Below, piece after piece: positions 8,153 to 16,791 of a DNA stretch of 47,111 nucleotides. A program made the position numbers and the translations under genes. This stretch comes from JAFDVJ01 sp964487505. GTDB lineage: Bacteria > Acidobacteriota > Blastocatellia > Pyrinomonadales > Pyrinomonadaceae. The notes under the pieces were generated by a model that did not search any database, was not told the DNA's origin, and was given only the letters and a program-made list of their open reading frames with translations. The number at the start of each line of letters is the position of its first letter. Positions within the stretch are counted from its first letter, which is position 1. The DNA lies in assembly GCA_964487505.1 (NCBI GenBank), contig CAZARD010000021.1:1-47111 (forward strand). The letters run 5' to 3'.

Positions 8153-8180
8153 AAAAAGGCTCTCGGTCGGGAGCCTTTTT
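8153..8180 (+). terminator. intrinsic terminator of tRNA-Phe
   Basis: AAAAAGGCTC (8153-8162) pairs with GAGCCTTTTT (8171-8180) around an 8-nt loop. The stem ends in a five-T run. It can also act in reverse. Confidence 0.85.
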
Positions 8181-8185
8181 CCATT

Positions 8186-8233
8186 TGGGATTCGGGATTC
8201 GGGATTCGGGATTCGGGATCTGGGATTTGGGAT
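8186..8233 (+). repeat. heptanucleotide tandem repeat (GGGATTC)n
   Basis: About six to seven units of GGGATTC, drifting to GGGATCT and GGGATTT, directly after the tRNA-Phe terminator. The period is 7. Confidence 0.85.
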
Positions 8234-8409
8234 CACTAGTGTCAGATTGAAATTTGTTTTACAGCCATAAGTAGCGATTTTTAGGCGATTTACAGATCTT
8301 TTTCAATTTTTCGATTTCAGCGGTCCTCGGGCGGACCGGACTCTGACGTAATAATTACAAGTCAGTTCGAACAACGCGTTGGGCCCAAGGTTCGGATATC
8401 GGCTTCTTG

Positions 8410-8630
8410 AGCGTGCGGCGCACGCGACATATCGATAGCACCACGTGGAGCGGCGCGGAACGCGGTGTGCCGGGCCCGGTTTTGGCCGGAGCGTGTAAAA
8501 TCACGCGTCTCCGGTCTGTTTGGACATCAGACGCGTATTTCACACGCTCGTCGAACGTATTGGAAATCCCACACCAGGCTCGGTTGCGCCTTCGCCTGGT
8601 GCTATCGACACGACGCGTGCTCGGCACGCT
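8410..8630. mobile_element. 221-bp imperfect hairpin element (MITE-like)
   Basis: The two halves are reverse complements along most of their length. The ends are AGCGTGC and GCACGCT. The outer arm TGGTGCTATCGA is identical on both sides (reverse strand near 8431-8442; 8598-8609). The inner arm ACGCGTCT/AGACGCGT encloses an 18-nt loop (8511-8528), and CGTGT-AAAAT pairs with ATTTCACACG. The divergence between arms looks like an old inverted repeat. No clear target-site duplication is visible, and an open frame crossing it is non-coding in appearance. It could be a MITE or a long structured RNA. The rest of 8234-8883 shows no gene. Confidence 0.55.
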
Positions 8631-8883
8631 AGACCGGGTTTATCGAATCGATCGGACGTGCCGCGAGAAATCGGGGGTTCGTTTCGGGAACGCCCATTTC
8701 GGAGATTGTCAGGCAATGCAACCTGGGCTTCAAGAAGCAGTCGTCAAGCGTTTTGAACAGCATTGATTTGGGATTCGCGGTTCGTGGGACGCTTGTCGGG
8801 AACGTTCCGAAACCTGCCGACGCGGGCGCTTTCAATCCGGACCGAACTGGCGTAATCTTTCGATGCCCCCTTTGCAATCGAAT

Positions 8884-10620
8884 ATGGAAACGATTCTCAT
8901 CAGAAACGGCCGGATCTTTTCGGGCTACGATCGCCCGTCGGTCACCGGCGACGTGCTCGTCCGCGACGGGAAGGTCGAGACCGTTTCCGAATCCGCGATC
9001 GAGATCGCCGACGTTTCCGTTTTCGACGCTTCCGGGAAATGGGTCGCCCCGGGTTTCATCGACAACCACACGCATTACGACGGAGAGGTCCTCGCGGCGC
9101 CCGCGCTCGGCGAGTCCGTCCGGCACGGCGTCACGACCGCGATCGTCGGGGGATGCTCGCTTTCGTTCGTCTATGCCGATTTCGAGGACTGCGCCGATAT
9201 GTTCACGCGTGTCGAGGCCTTTCCGCGCGATCTTCTTTTCGAGATCCTCAAAGAAGGCAAAACCTGGTCAACGCCCTGCGAATGGATCGAGCATATCCGG
9301 AGCCTCGACCTCGGCCCGAACATCGCTTCGTTCATCGGCCATTCGGACATCCGCGCGTGGGCGATGGGCATCGACCGGTCCTTGAGCGAAACCGAGCGGC
9401 CGACCCCGGATGAGATCAAACAGATGGAATCGATGCTTGAGGAGGCGCTCGATGCCGGATTCATCGGCATCTCGATGCAGCACAATCCGTGGGACAAGAT
9501 GGACGGGCGGCATTGGTCGAAGCTCCTTCCGGCGGCTTACGCGCGCGCTCACGAGCGCAACGCGCTGACGCGGATCGCGCGGCGTCGGGGCGCGCATCTG
9601 CAGGGCGTGCCGAATCTCGTCAACCGCATTGCGCTCTTTTGGTATCTCGCGCAGAGTTCGGGGTTCTTTTGGAGAAAGCCGCTCAGAACTTCGCTCGTGG
9701 CGATGATGGACCTCAAGGGCGATCCGTACATTCGCGGCCTGATCAGCCTTCTTGCGACGACATTCAACAAGCTTTTCCGTGCCGATTTCAGGATGCAGGC
9801 GTTTCCGGTCCCGTTCCGCGTTTTCGCGCGCGGAATGGACCTCGTGATCTTCGAGGAATTCCCGACCGGAGCCGTGGCGCGGCATCTCGCGAACGATCTC
9901 GGGAAAAGAAACGAGACGCTGAACGATCCCGATTACCGGGCGCGGTTCAAAAAGCATTACAAGAACAAACTCGCGCCAAAGGTCTGGCAAAAGGACTTCG
10001 GCGACGCCTTTGTCGTCGATGCGCCCGACAAAAGCTGGATCGGAAGGTCATTTGGCCAGCTCGCCGAAGATCGCGGCCAGCACCCGGTCGATGCCTTTCT
10101 CGACATCGTCGTCGATCTCGATCAAAGAGTGCTCTGGGAGACGACGATCGGGAACCACGATCCTTCGAGATACAAGCCGCTATACAACGATCCGAACGGA
10201 ATAATCGGTTTCGCCGACTCCGGCGCGCATATCAACAACATGGCGTTCTACAACTTCCCGCTGCGAATGCTGCGTTATGTCCAGGCGTCACACGAAAAAG
10301 GCGAACCGATCATGTCTTTTGAGAAGACGATCTGGCGACTGACAAAAGAGAATGCCGATTTCTTTGGCCTCGATGCCGGAACGATCGAACCGGGAAAGCG
10401 CGCCGACATCGTCGTCATCGACCCGGCGAAGCTTTCCGAAGCGGTCCACGAATATCACGAGGACGAATTCATCGCCGGTCACCGCCGGCTGGTGAACCGC
10501 AACGACGACGTTGTCGAACTTGTCTTGATCGGCGGCAAGACCGCGTGGCGGAACGGCGCGTTCAGCGAGCGGTTCGGCAATGAGCGGTACGGTGATTTCC
10601 TTTCCGGGAATCACATCTGA
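8884..10620 (+). CDS. amidohydrolase, N-acyl-D-amino-acid deacylase (D-aminoacylase)-like
   Basis: 578 aa with the family's usual start (METILIRNGRIFSGY). An ATG 21 nt earlier (8863) is possible; neither has a clear Shine-Dalgarno. Family features are the N-terminal beta-sandwich (1-60), the metal motif GFIDNHTHYDG (HxH, about 62-72), the metal-bridging Cys in GGCSLSFV, the catalytic Asp in GFADSGAHI (about 449), and the C-terminal strand GTIEPGKRADIVVIDP. Known members hydrolyse N-acyl-D-amino acids or related amides with zinc. The middle (about 225-330) is unusually aromatic and hydrophobic (ALFWYLAQSSGFFWRK), which suggests a different, perhaps lipophilic substrate. The exact substrate is unknown. 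It appears to be a single gene. Confidence 0.85.
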   Translation: METILIRNGRIFSGYDRPSVTGDVLVRDGKVETVSESAIEIADVSVFDASGKWVAPGFIDNHTHYDGEVLAAPALGESVRHGVTTAIVGGCSLSFVYADFEDCADMFTRVEAFPRDLLFEILKEGKTWSTPCEWIEHIRSLDLGPNIASFIGHSDIRAWAMGIDRSLSETERPTPDEIKQMESMLEEALDAGFIGISMQHNPWDKMDGRHWSKLLPAAYARAHERNALTRIARRRGAHLQGVPNLVNRIALFWYLAQSSGFFWRKPLRTSLVAMMDLKGDPYIRGLISLLATTFNKLFRADFRMQAFPVPFRVFARGMDLVIFEEFPTGAVARHLANDLGKRNETLNDPDYRARFKKHYKNKLAPKVWQKDFGDAFVVDAPDKSWIGRSFGQLAEDRGQHPVDAFLDIVVDLDQRVLWETTIGNHDPSRYKPLYNDPNGIIGFADSGAHINNMAFYNFPLRMLRYVQASHEKGEPIMSFEKTIWRLTKENADFFGLDAGTIEPGKRADIVVIDPAKLSEAVHEYHEDEFIAGHRRLVNRNDDVVELVLIGGKTAWRNGAFSERFGNERYGDFLSGNHI

Positions 10621-10640
10621 GAAAGCCGCGCGGTACGCGG

Positions 10641-12023
10641 CTACAACCCTTGCGCGCTAAAATCGAACCCGGTCACGTTCGCGCCCGGCGTCACCGTACG
10701 ACTCGTTTGCGTGAACGAGAATTTGCGGGTCGTGACCGTAACGGTGTAGCGCACTCCGATCTGAAGTCCTGCGAAGCTGTACGAGCCGAAACTTCCGGTT
10801 TTGACGGAGACCGGAGCCGGGAGCGTCGGACTCGTCAAAGTCACGATCGCGTTCCTGATCCCAGCTCCTTCGGCGGTCAGAACGCGGCCGCTGATCGACG
10901 TGTTGGCCACCGGCACCATCGCATATGCCTTGACGACTCCGTTCAACACGCCGGTTCCGACAATGATGTTGCCTTCGCTGATCCCCAACGCGGAGGACGA
11001 CGTGTTCGTCGAAAGGTCCCAGCCGGTTCCCTGCGGGATCAGATCGGCAAGACGATACGACGACGTCCCGTCATAGAGAAACGGGATCGCGAACGCCGAG
11101 GATGCGGTTCCGACCGCCCAACCCGACGAGTTCACGGCGCGCGCGGACCCTTGCGTCGTGCCCGTTGGAAACGGGATCGCGACCATTCCTCCGGCCGGCG
11201 TCCAGATGAAAGGCGTGCCCGACCCCTGATTGAGCATGCTCGAGCCGACGACGTGACCGGCATTGCTTATACCGAACGCGAGCGCCCCGTTCATCCCGGG
11301 CAGCGCCCCGACCTCGGTTGCCGATCCGGCCCCGATGTCGTAGACCATTCCGACGTTGCGAGCCGCGTTGTTCGGATCGATTCCCGTTCCGATTATCCGG
11401 CCCGAATCGTTGATGCCGAACGCGGTCACGAAAAAGCTTCCGCCGGCCGTTGTCTGCGAAATATACGTAGACGTTCCGTTGCTGTAGTAGACGGCCTTCT
11501 GCAATGAACCGCCGTTTACCGATCCGACGACGACGCCGGACGAATTGACATCGTTGGCGTCCCCGAGCGTTTCACCGGCGGGCATCGGAAGCTGCGAGGC
11601 GATACCGTTCTGCCAAACAACCGGCAATCGGCTGGTCCCGAACAGCGTCGTCGAGCACGTGCCGACAACGACGGCCGAATCGTTTGCGCTGTTGGAAACG
11701 CAAAACGGTCGTCCCGAGAGGTTCGGCAGCCCGATGATGCCGCCCGCCGGCGTCCAGGTGAACGCCTGTGAGGCGCCGGTACGGATCGAACGTCCGACCG
11801 CGGTTCCCAGAGGCGATGCGCCGAAACCCTGTGAATTGGAATCGGCGGGCAAAACGAGGCCGATCTCCACGATCTGGTATTGGGGGACAGGCACGGTCCC
11901 GAGTTCCGATCCGTTCTTCTGACCGAGAGCGGGAACAGAACGGAACAGGATCACAGAGAACACGACGGCGCAGGCGGTCGCGATACAAACGAAGCGTCGG
12001 ATCAGATCGAACGGGTTACTCAT
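10641..12023 (-). CDS. secreted HAF-repeat protein with carboxypeptidase-regulatory-like domain
   Basis: 460 aa. The ATG at 12023 has AGGAGA four to five bases upstream. The N-terminus is a signal sequence (RRFVCIATACAVVFSVILF, cleavage near ALGQ). Residues about 45-365 hold repeated HAF-type units of about 45-50 aa with the pattern INDSGRIIGTG or ISNAGHVVGSS and A-F-W/V-Y, probably forming a beta propeller. Residues about 372-460 form a beta-sandwich of the carboxypeptidase regulatory type (SISGRVLTAEGAGIRNAIVT, then GSYSFAGLQIGVRYTVTV). It is probably an extracellular or outer-surface protein. No enzymatic residues are apparent. It is convergent with the amidohydrolase, 20 bp apart. Confidence 0.88.
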   Translation of the reverse strand: MSNPFDLIRRFVCIATACAVVFSVILFRSVPALGQKNGSELGTVPVPQYQIVEIGLVLPADSNSQGFGASPLGTAVGRSIRTGASQAFTWTPAGGIIGLPNLSGRPFCVSNSANDSAVVVGTCSTTLFGTSRLPVVWQNGIASQLPMPAGETLGDANDVNSSGVVVGSVNGGSLQKAVYYSNGTSTYISQTTAGGSFFVTAFGINDSGRIIGTGIDPNNAARNVGMVYDIGAGSATEVGALPGMNGALAFGISNAGHVVGSSMLNQGSGTPFIWTPAGGMVAIPFPTGTTQGSARAVNSSGWAVGTASSAFAIPFLYDGTSSYRLADLIPQGTGWDLSTNTSSSALGISEGNIIVGTGVLNGVVKAYAMVPVANTSISGRVLTAEGAGIRNAIVTLTSPTLPAPVSVKTGSFGSYSFAGLQIGVRYTVTVTTRKFSFTQTSRTVTPGANVTGFDFSAQGL

Positions 12024-12068
12024 AAGTCTCCTGAAACTAGACTGAATTCGGATAAAGCACGGGTCTAA

Positions 12069-12097
12069 AGGCTATTTTGGATAGGCTCCTTTGTCAA
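12069..12097 (-). promoter_or_regulatory. candidate promoter of the HAF-repeat gene
   Basis: On the minus strand: perfect -35 TTGACA (12097-12092), a 17-bp spacer and a weak -10 TAGCCT (12074-12069), about 45 nt before the start codon. Confidence 0.45.
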
Positions 12098-12136
12098 TGG
12101 CGTTGCGCGGCTTTGCACCGCAATGCCCGCGGCGGG

Positions 12137-12165
12137 TTGAACTCCCGCGATTTCACGGCTAGCAT
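12137..12165 (+). promoter_or_regulatory. candidate promoter of the di-haem peroxidase fusion gene
   Basis: -35 TTGAAC (12137-12142), a 17-bp spacer and -10 TAGCAT (12160-12165), 58 nt before the preferred ATG. The divergent promoter of the HAF-repeat gene lies 40 bp away. Confidence 0.5.
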
Positions 12166-12222
12166 CATTTCCAAGTTGTCGAAATGCGTCGGGTCCGGCG
12201 TGTCGTCTTAACGAACGAAATC

Positions 12223-14991
12223 ATGTTCCGAATCAAGATAGCCCTGGTTGTGATCGTCGCCGCCGTTTTTGGCGGATATTTCTCATCCGGCATTCGGACA
12301 TCGGCGACGCCGGCGGCGTTTCTCCCGCCGCCGCGACGGGTTTCGGCGTCGGACGGCGACTATATCGACAAGGTCTCGGTAATGTGGAACGCGGTCCGCG
12401 GCGCGACGCGCTACAGGATATTTCGGAACGTCACCAACGATCCGTCCGGAGCGACCGATATCGGAACGACCGCCGCCGGATATTTTTTCGATTTCAACGC
12501 CCCGATCGGACAAACGCATTACTACTGGGTGCGCGCCGAAAACGATTCGACGGCGAGCGACCTTAGCGTTTCTGATTCCGGCCTGCGGGTCGCCGGGACT
12601 TTTCATTCGAGCATCTTTTCGCCGCTCTCGCCGCCGCCGGTGCCGACCGCCAATGCCGTGACCGCGGCGAAGGCGATGCTCGGCAAGACGCTTTTTTGGG
12701 ACGAGCAGCTTTCTTCGACGCGGACCGTCGCCTGCGGCACCTGTCACCGGCCCGCATCTGGAGGTTCGGATCCGCGATCGGCAGTCGGCGACGCGCGTTC
12801 GCGAAATCCCGGATTCGACAACGTGTTCAACAACGCGGACGACGTTTTCGGATCGCCCGGCGTTGTTGCGAACAATCCCGACGGAACGCTTTCGCCGTCG
12901 CCCGTTTTCGGATTCGCCGAACAGGTCACCGGCCGCAAGGCCCCTTCGTATCTCAACGTCGGCATCACGACCAACGGAACCTTTTGGGACGGTCGTGCGA
13001 CGAACACTTTTCGCGACCCGCTCACAAATACGGTCATCGTCAACGACTGGGGCGCGCTCGAGAATCAATCGATGGGGCCGCCATTGAGCGCCGTCGAGAT
13101 GGCGCATACCGGACGGACGATCGCCCAGGCGGCAGCGCAGATCCAGAATTCGAGACCGCTGGCGCTCGCGTCGAGCATCCCGGCATCGCTCCGCGACTGG
13201 ATCGACGGAAGATCCTACCCACAGTTGTTCGAGGAAGCGTTCGGCACGCCAGAGGTCACACCCGCCCGCATCGCGCTCGCGATCGCGACGCACGAGCGGA
13301 CGCTGTTTTCGGACCGCGCTCCGCTCGACCGTTGGGCGGCGCAGATCGAAACGCTTTCGCCGGCCGAGGAACGCGGGCGCGACGTTTTCGTCAACGTCAA
13401 TTGCAGCTTTTGCCACGGCGGGCCGGTGCTCTCGGACCAGAATTTCCACAACGTCGGGGTCCGTCCGCAGAACGAGGACACGGGCCGTTTCGCCGTGACG
13501 GGAAATGCCAACGACAACGGTCGGTTCAAAACGCCGACGCTCCGTAACATCGAGCTTCGCGGCCCGTATTTCCATAACGGACGGTTCGCGACGCTCGAGG
13601 AAGTCGTCGAATTCTACAATCGCGGCGGCGACTTCAACGCCCCGAACATCAACCGCGGACTCGTGCGGCAGCTGAATCTGACGGCGCAGCAGAAATCGGA
13701 CCTCGTCGCGTTCCTGAAACGCCCTCTGACCGACCCGCGCGTCCGCGATGAAATGCCGCCGTTCGATCGCCCGAGGCTTTTCACCGAATCGGGCCGCGTT
13801 CCGGCGATCACCGGATCGGGACGCGCCGGCAACGGCGGGGTTATACCGCAGATTACCGCGAACGATCCGCCGGTGACGGGCAATCCGAGATTCGCGGTCG
13901 GAGTTTCGAGAGCGCTTGGCAACGCGCCCGTCGTACTCGTCGTGAACGATTCCGATCCCGGGGTCGGGGCGACGGTCCCAACGAATGGCTCGTTCGCTCG
14001 GGTCCAACTGACCGCCGACGCCAACGGTTTCGCATCCGCAAGTCTTCAGATCGCCGACGATCCGTCGCTTGTCGGCAAGAGCTTTTTCGGGCGGTTCTAC
14101 GTCACCGATCCGGCGGCGGCGAACGGTTTTTCGGTCTCGCCCGCGTTCTCGTTCACGATCTTCGCGCCGGCCTCGACAGCGGCGCGCCGTGTCCGGGCGG
14201 ATTTCGACGGCGACGGGCGGCGCGATTTCGCGATCTTCCGTCCCGCCGCCGGCCAATGGTGGATGCTGCGTTCGGCAACGGACACGCCGTTCGCCGCCGA
14301 GTTCGGCAACTCGTCGGATTCGTTGGTCCCGGCGGATTTCACCGGCGACGGCCGTGCCGATATCGCGGTCTGGCGCTCCGGAAGTTGGTTCGTGATGCGG
14401 TCCGAGGATTCAAGCTACTACTCGTTCCCGTTCGGAACCGTCGGAGATATTCCGGCACACGCCGATTTTGACGGTGACGGAAGGGCCGACGCCGCGGTTT
14501 TCAGACCGTCGACCGCGACGTGGTACATCAGCCTATCCGGCGGAGGTACAGCGATCCGACAGTTTGGAGCCGTTGGCGATCTGCCCGTTCCGCGCGATTT
14601 TGACGGCGACGGCCGCGACGACGTCGCGATCTACAGGCCGTCGGCGGGTGAATGGTGGATCGAACGAAGTTCCGGCGGCACTATCGCATTCCGTTTCGGC
14701 ATCGCGACGGACCGGCCCGTTCCCGGCGATTTCACGGGCGACGGCCGGGCCGACGTCGCGATCTGGAGGCCTTCCACCGGGGAGTGGTTCGTGCTGCGAA
14801 GCGAGGATTCGAGTTATTTCGCGTTCGGCTTCGGGGTTTCGGGCGATGAGCCGGTTCCCGGCGACTACGACGGCGACGGTCGCGACGACGCCGCCGTTTT
14901 CAGACCTTCATCCGGAACGTGGTACGTCAACAGGTCGTCTGACGCCGTCCTGATCCGGCAATTCGGGATCGCGACGGACCGCGTGTTTTGA
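12223..14991 (+). CDS. secreted di-haem cytochrome c peroxidase/MauG-like protein with FN3 and FG-GAP repeats
   Basis: 922 aa from the ATG at 12223, chosen because MFRIKIALVVIVAAVFGG is a proper signal sequence; an ATG at 12184 would add 13 residues. In order: an FN3-like domain (about 35-130, PPRRVSASDGD to YYWVRAENDS); a di-haem domain (about 145-510) with haem motifs CGTCH and CSFCH; a beta-rich segment (about 520-655); then six FG-GAP/VCBS-like units of about 50 aa, each with a Ca-binding D-x-DGDGR-x-D loop followed by A-x-x-RP. Di-haem peroxidases reduce H2O2 or, in MauG relatives, oxidise a protein residue. The repeats probably form a calcium-stabilised propeller for attachment or substrate binding. 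It is probably exported to the periplasm or cell surface. Confidence 0.9.
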   Translation: MFRIKIALVVIVAAVFGGYFSSGIRTSATPAAFLPPPRRVSASDGDYIDKVSVMWNAVRGATRYRIFRNVTNDPSGATDIGTTAAGYFFDFNAPIGQTHYYWVRAENDSTASDLSVSDSGLRVAGTFHSSIFSPLSPPPVPTANAVTAAKAMLGKTLFWDEQLSSTRTVACGTCHRPASGGSDPRSAVGDARSRNPGFDNVFNNADDVFGSPGVVANNPDGTLSPSPVFGFAEQVTGRKAPSYLNVGITTNGTFWDGRATNTFRDPLTNTVIVNDWGALENQSMGPPLSAVEMAHTGRTIAQAAAQIQNSRPLALASSIPASLRDWIDGRSYPQLFEEAFGTPEVTPARIALAIATHERTLFSDRAPLDRWAAQIETLSPAEERGRDVFVNVNCSFCHGGPVLSDQNFHNVGVRPQNEDTGRFAVTGNANDNGRFKTPTLRNIELRGPYFHNGRFATLEEVVEFYNRGGDFNAPNINRGLVRQLNLTAQQKSDLVAFLKRPLTDPRVRDEMPPFDRPRLFTESGRVPAITGSGRAGNGGVIPQITANDPPVTGNPRFAVGVSRALGNAPVVLVVNDSDPGVGATVPTNGSFARVQLTADANGFASASLQIADDPSLVGKSFFGRFYVTDPAAANGFSVSPAFSFTIFAPASTAARRVRADFDGDGRRDFAIFRPAAGQWWMLRSATDTPFAAEFGNSSDSLVPADFTGDGRADIAVWRSGSWFVMRSEDSSYYSFPFGTVGDIPAHADFDGDGRADAAVFRPSTATWYISLSGGGTAIRQFGAVGDLPVPRDFDGDGRDDVAIYRPSAGEWWIERSSGGTIAFRFGIATDRPVPGDFTGDGRADVAIWRPSTGEWFVLRSEDSSYFAFGFGVSGDEPVPGDYDGDGRDDAAVFRPSSGTWYVNRSSDAVLIRQFGIATDRVF

Positions 14992-15009
14992 CTCTGACGC
15001 CGGCCCGGC

Positions 15010-15756
15010 CTATCCGAATGTCCAGGGAATGAAGATCATATAGACCGCTCCGACGAAGAAGAGGAGCCCGCCGACCATCAGGATCGCCCAACGGATACTC
15101 GTCTTGAAGACGAGGGAAATACCTGTGAAGAATAGACTTATAGCGAAGATCACGTTAACGAGCTCGAACTTGTCGCCCTGCTCGTTGGCCTCGACACCCT
15201 CGTTGAAGGCCTTGTCGGATTCGGCGGCTTTCTCGACTGCGGCGGCGAGCATTTCCTTTCGGTAGTTCTCGTCTTCCGTCAAATCCTTCTCCATAACCTT
15301 CTCAAGTATCTCTTCCTTGAGGCTCTCCATCTTTGCCTCGAGGCTCTCCATCTTGGCCGCGACCTCGGCCTCGTTGGTGCTCGTGATCTCGGGAGTCTTT
15401 CTCGCTTCCTGCGGCAGGCCGAGCGCCTTGTAGCCCGCGTCGCTCATCTGTCGCGTGTAAAGATATGTTGCGATGTTGTAGTTGAGATCTTTTGTCTGCG
15501 CGCTCCCCGTGTCGGCCTCGAGTATCAACTGCATCGCCTGGACGTCGATGGACGCGTCTTTCGACATCTCGACTATCGCACGGCTCTGCTCGCTCGCGGA
15601 CGCCGTCGCGACCTTGTTCGCGCGCCCGTAGCCTTCGATCATCTTGCCGTCCCACAAACCGGCCTGAAACCCGGCCACCGCGGTTCCGATCGCAGCAAGC
15701 CCCAGAAAGACAGCCGCGATCAACTCGAACCGGTCGGCCGTTTCAACTTCACTCAT
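15010..15756 (-). CDS. hypothetical three-TM membrane protein with coiled coil
   Basis: 248 aa. The ATG at 15756 is preferred (GAGG upstream at useful spacing); a GTG nine bases earlier is too close to the ribosome site. TM1 is about residues 10-32 (LIAAVFLGLAAIGTAVAGF). A long charged helical segment follows (about 100-190, with MESLEAKMESLKEEILEKV), then TM2 and TM3 near the C-terminus (VIFAISLFFTGISLVF and AILMVGGLLFFVGAVYMIF). It resembles small membrane proteins of unknown function with a periplasmic or cytoplasmic coiled-coil insert. No catalytic motif is seen. Confidence 0.8.
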   Translation of the reverse strand: MSEVETADRFELIAAVFLGLAAIGTAVAGFQAGLWDGKMIEGYGRANKVATASASEQSRAIVEMSKDASIDVQAMQLILEADTGSAQTKDLNYNIATYLYTRQMSDAGYKALGLPQEARKTPEITSTNEAEVAAKMESLEAKMESLKEEILEKVMEKDLTEDENYRKEMLAAAVEKAAESDKAFNEGVEANEQGDKFELVNVIFAISLFFTGISLVFKTSIRWAILMVGGLLFFVGAVYMIFIPWTFG

Positions 15757-16161
15757 TTCCCTCACCTCTCAATTAGAATTCGCACTTACGAAGATCCCGC
15801 GAACCGGACCGTGATCCCGCATCCGCCGTGGCATTGGGTGACCGGATCTCCTCCGGACACCGCAATACCGAACAACGGGAAAACCGGGTAAGCGAAACGG
15901 GTAACCGTGCCGAGCCGCTGCGTGATCTTGACGTTACAACTGACAAACCAAAGTTTAGCGAGTTTGGTTTCGCGGTCAAGCGACGAGTTGCGACGTGCTT
16001 TTTTTCTGTCCGCGATTGCCCATTTCCCGGCGCATTTTTCGGATCCGAAAGATAGTGAATCAACCGGCAAAGGCGTAGAATTTAAGAAGCCGGAAGATTC
16101 GCCGGCGATACGTTTGCGGGGCGAAACGATCCGGAGAATTCTTTGATCTTGGAGGATCGTT
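15757..16161. other. intergenic region with one inverted repeat
   Basis: About 400 bp without a convincing gene. AAACCAAA (15945-15952) and TTTGGTTT (15963-15970) form an 8-bp inverted repeat with a 10-nt loop, about 190 bp upstream of the caspase-like gene, a possible operator. TTGACG lies just before it (15929-15934), but no good -10 follows. Confidence 0.3.
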
Positions 16162-16725
16162 ATGTTCACGCTCGAACAGCCATCGATGGCTTTGAACTCG
16201 ACTGAGATCTCGTGGTCGAAGATCTTGATGTGGAACACGTGGGAGGTTGACCGAGCGCAAACCCGGGAACATATCGTCGAATGGGTTGCGACCGTCGCGA
16301 CCGGCGCTCCGGGCGGGAAACTGAAGAATGTCGTCATCAATTGCCACGGTCTTCCGGGCTGGGTCGGGATCGGACAGGGTTTCAACCGGACGCATCTCGG
16401 GCTCTTTAGACAATGGGCGGGGTTGGTCGACAAGATCTGGTTCGTGGCGTGCCTTGTCGCGCGGATTCCGGATTCGACGATGCAGGCCAGTCTCGATTCG
16501 ACCTACACGGGATTCGGCGCCGGTGACGGAAACGTTTTCTGCTCGCAGCTTGCGCAGAATGCCCGTTGCCACGTCTATGCCGCGACCGAGGAACAACGGA
16601 ACCGCGGCGGCTATTCGATCGGGCAGATGCCGACATTCGAAGGCCTTTGCCTGTCGTACAGCCCCTCGGGCCAAGTGACCTGGTCGCACCGGTACTCGTC
16701 CGATTGGGCCGACAACCGGGAGTAA
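16162..16725 (+). CDS. stand-alone caspase-fold (clan CD-like) protein
   Basis: 187 aa. The ATG at 16162 follows GGAGG (16151-16155) with 6-nt spacing. It shows the clan CD pattern: a hydrophobic strand ending in NCHGLPGWVGIG (His62), then a strand ending in IWFVACLVA (Cys97), then GDGNVFCSQLAQNARCHVYA, which matches the helix and following strand of DUF4347/CHAT-like domains. His62 and Cys97 would form the catalytic dyad; this is inference from pattern, not a database match. It has no signal peptide, TM or partner domain, unlike most bacterial members, which are fused to repeats or NB-ARC modules. It appears to be a single gene with its own terminator. Its target is unknown. Confidence 0.65.
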   Translation: MFTLEQPSMALNSTEISWSKILMWNTWEVDRAQTREHIVEWVATVATGAPGGKLKNVVINCHGLPGWVGIGQGFNRTHLGLFRQWAGLVDKIWFVACLVARIPDSTMQASLDSTYTGFGAGDGNVFCSQLAQNARCHVYAATEEQRNRGGYSIGQMPTFEGLCLSYSPSGQVTWSHRYSSDWADNRE

Positions 16726-16734
16726 GAAATAGAA

Positions 16735-16773
16735 GCGCGGCGCCGTGCGAGAGACAAATCTCGCGGCGCCGCG
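16735..16773. terminator. bidirectional terminator hairpin
   Basis: CGCGGCGCCG (16736-16745) pairs with CGGCGCCGCG (16764-16773). The inner GAGA/TCTC extends the structure. It lies between the convergent caspase-like and TonB-type genes. T-richness after it is modest. Confidence 0.7.
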
Positions 16774-16791
16774 TTCGTTTCCGTGACGCGA

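Noticed and set aside
8407..8766. 119-aa open frame across the hairpin element
   Set aside because: No ribosome site, and the translation reflects the inverted repeat.
12283..14256. 657-aa minus-strand open frame opposite the di-haem peroxidase gene
   Set aside because: Arg-rich, low-information translation. The plus strand has haem motifs and repeats.
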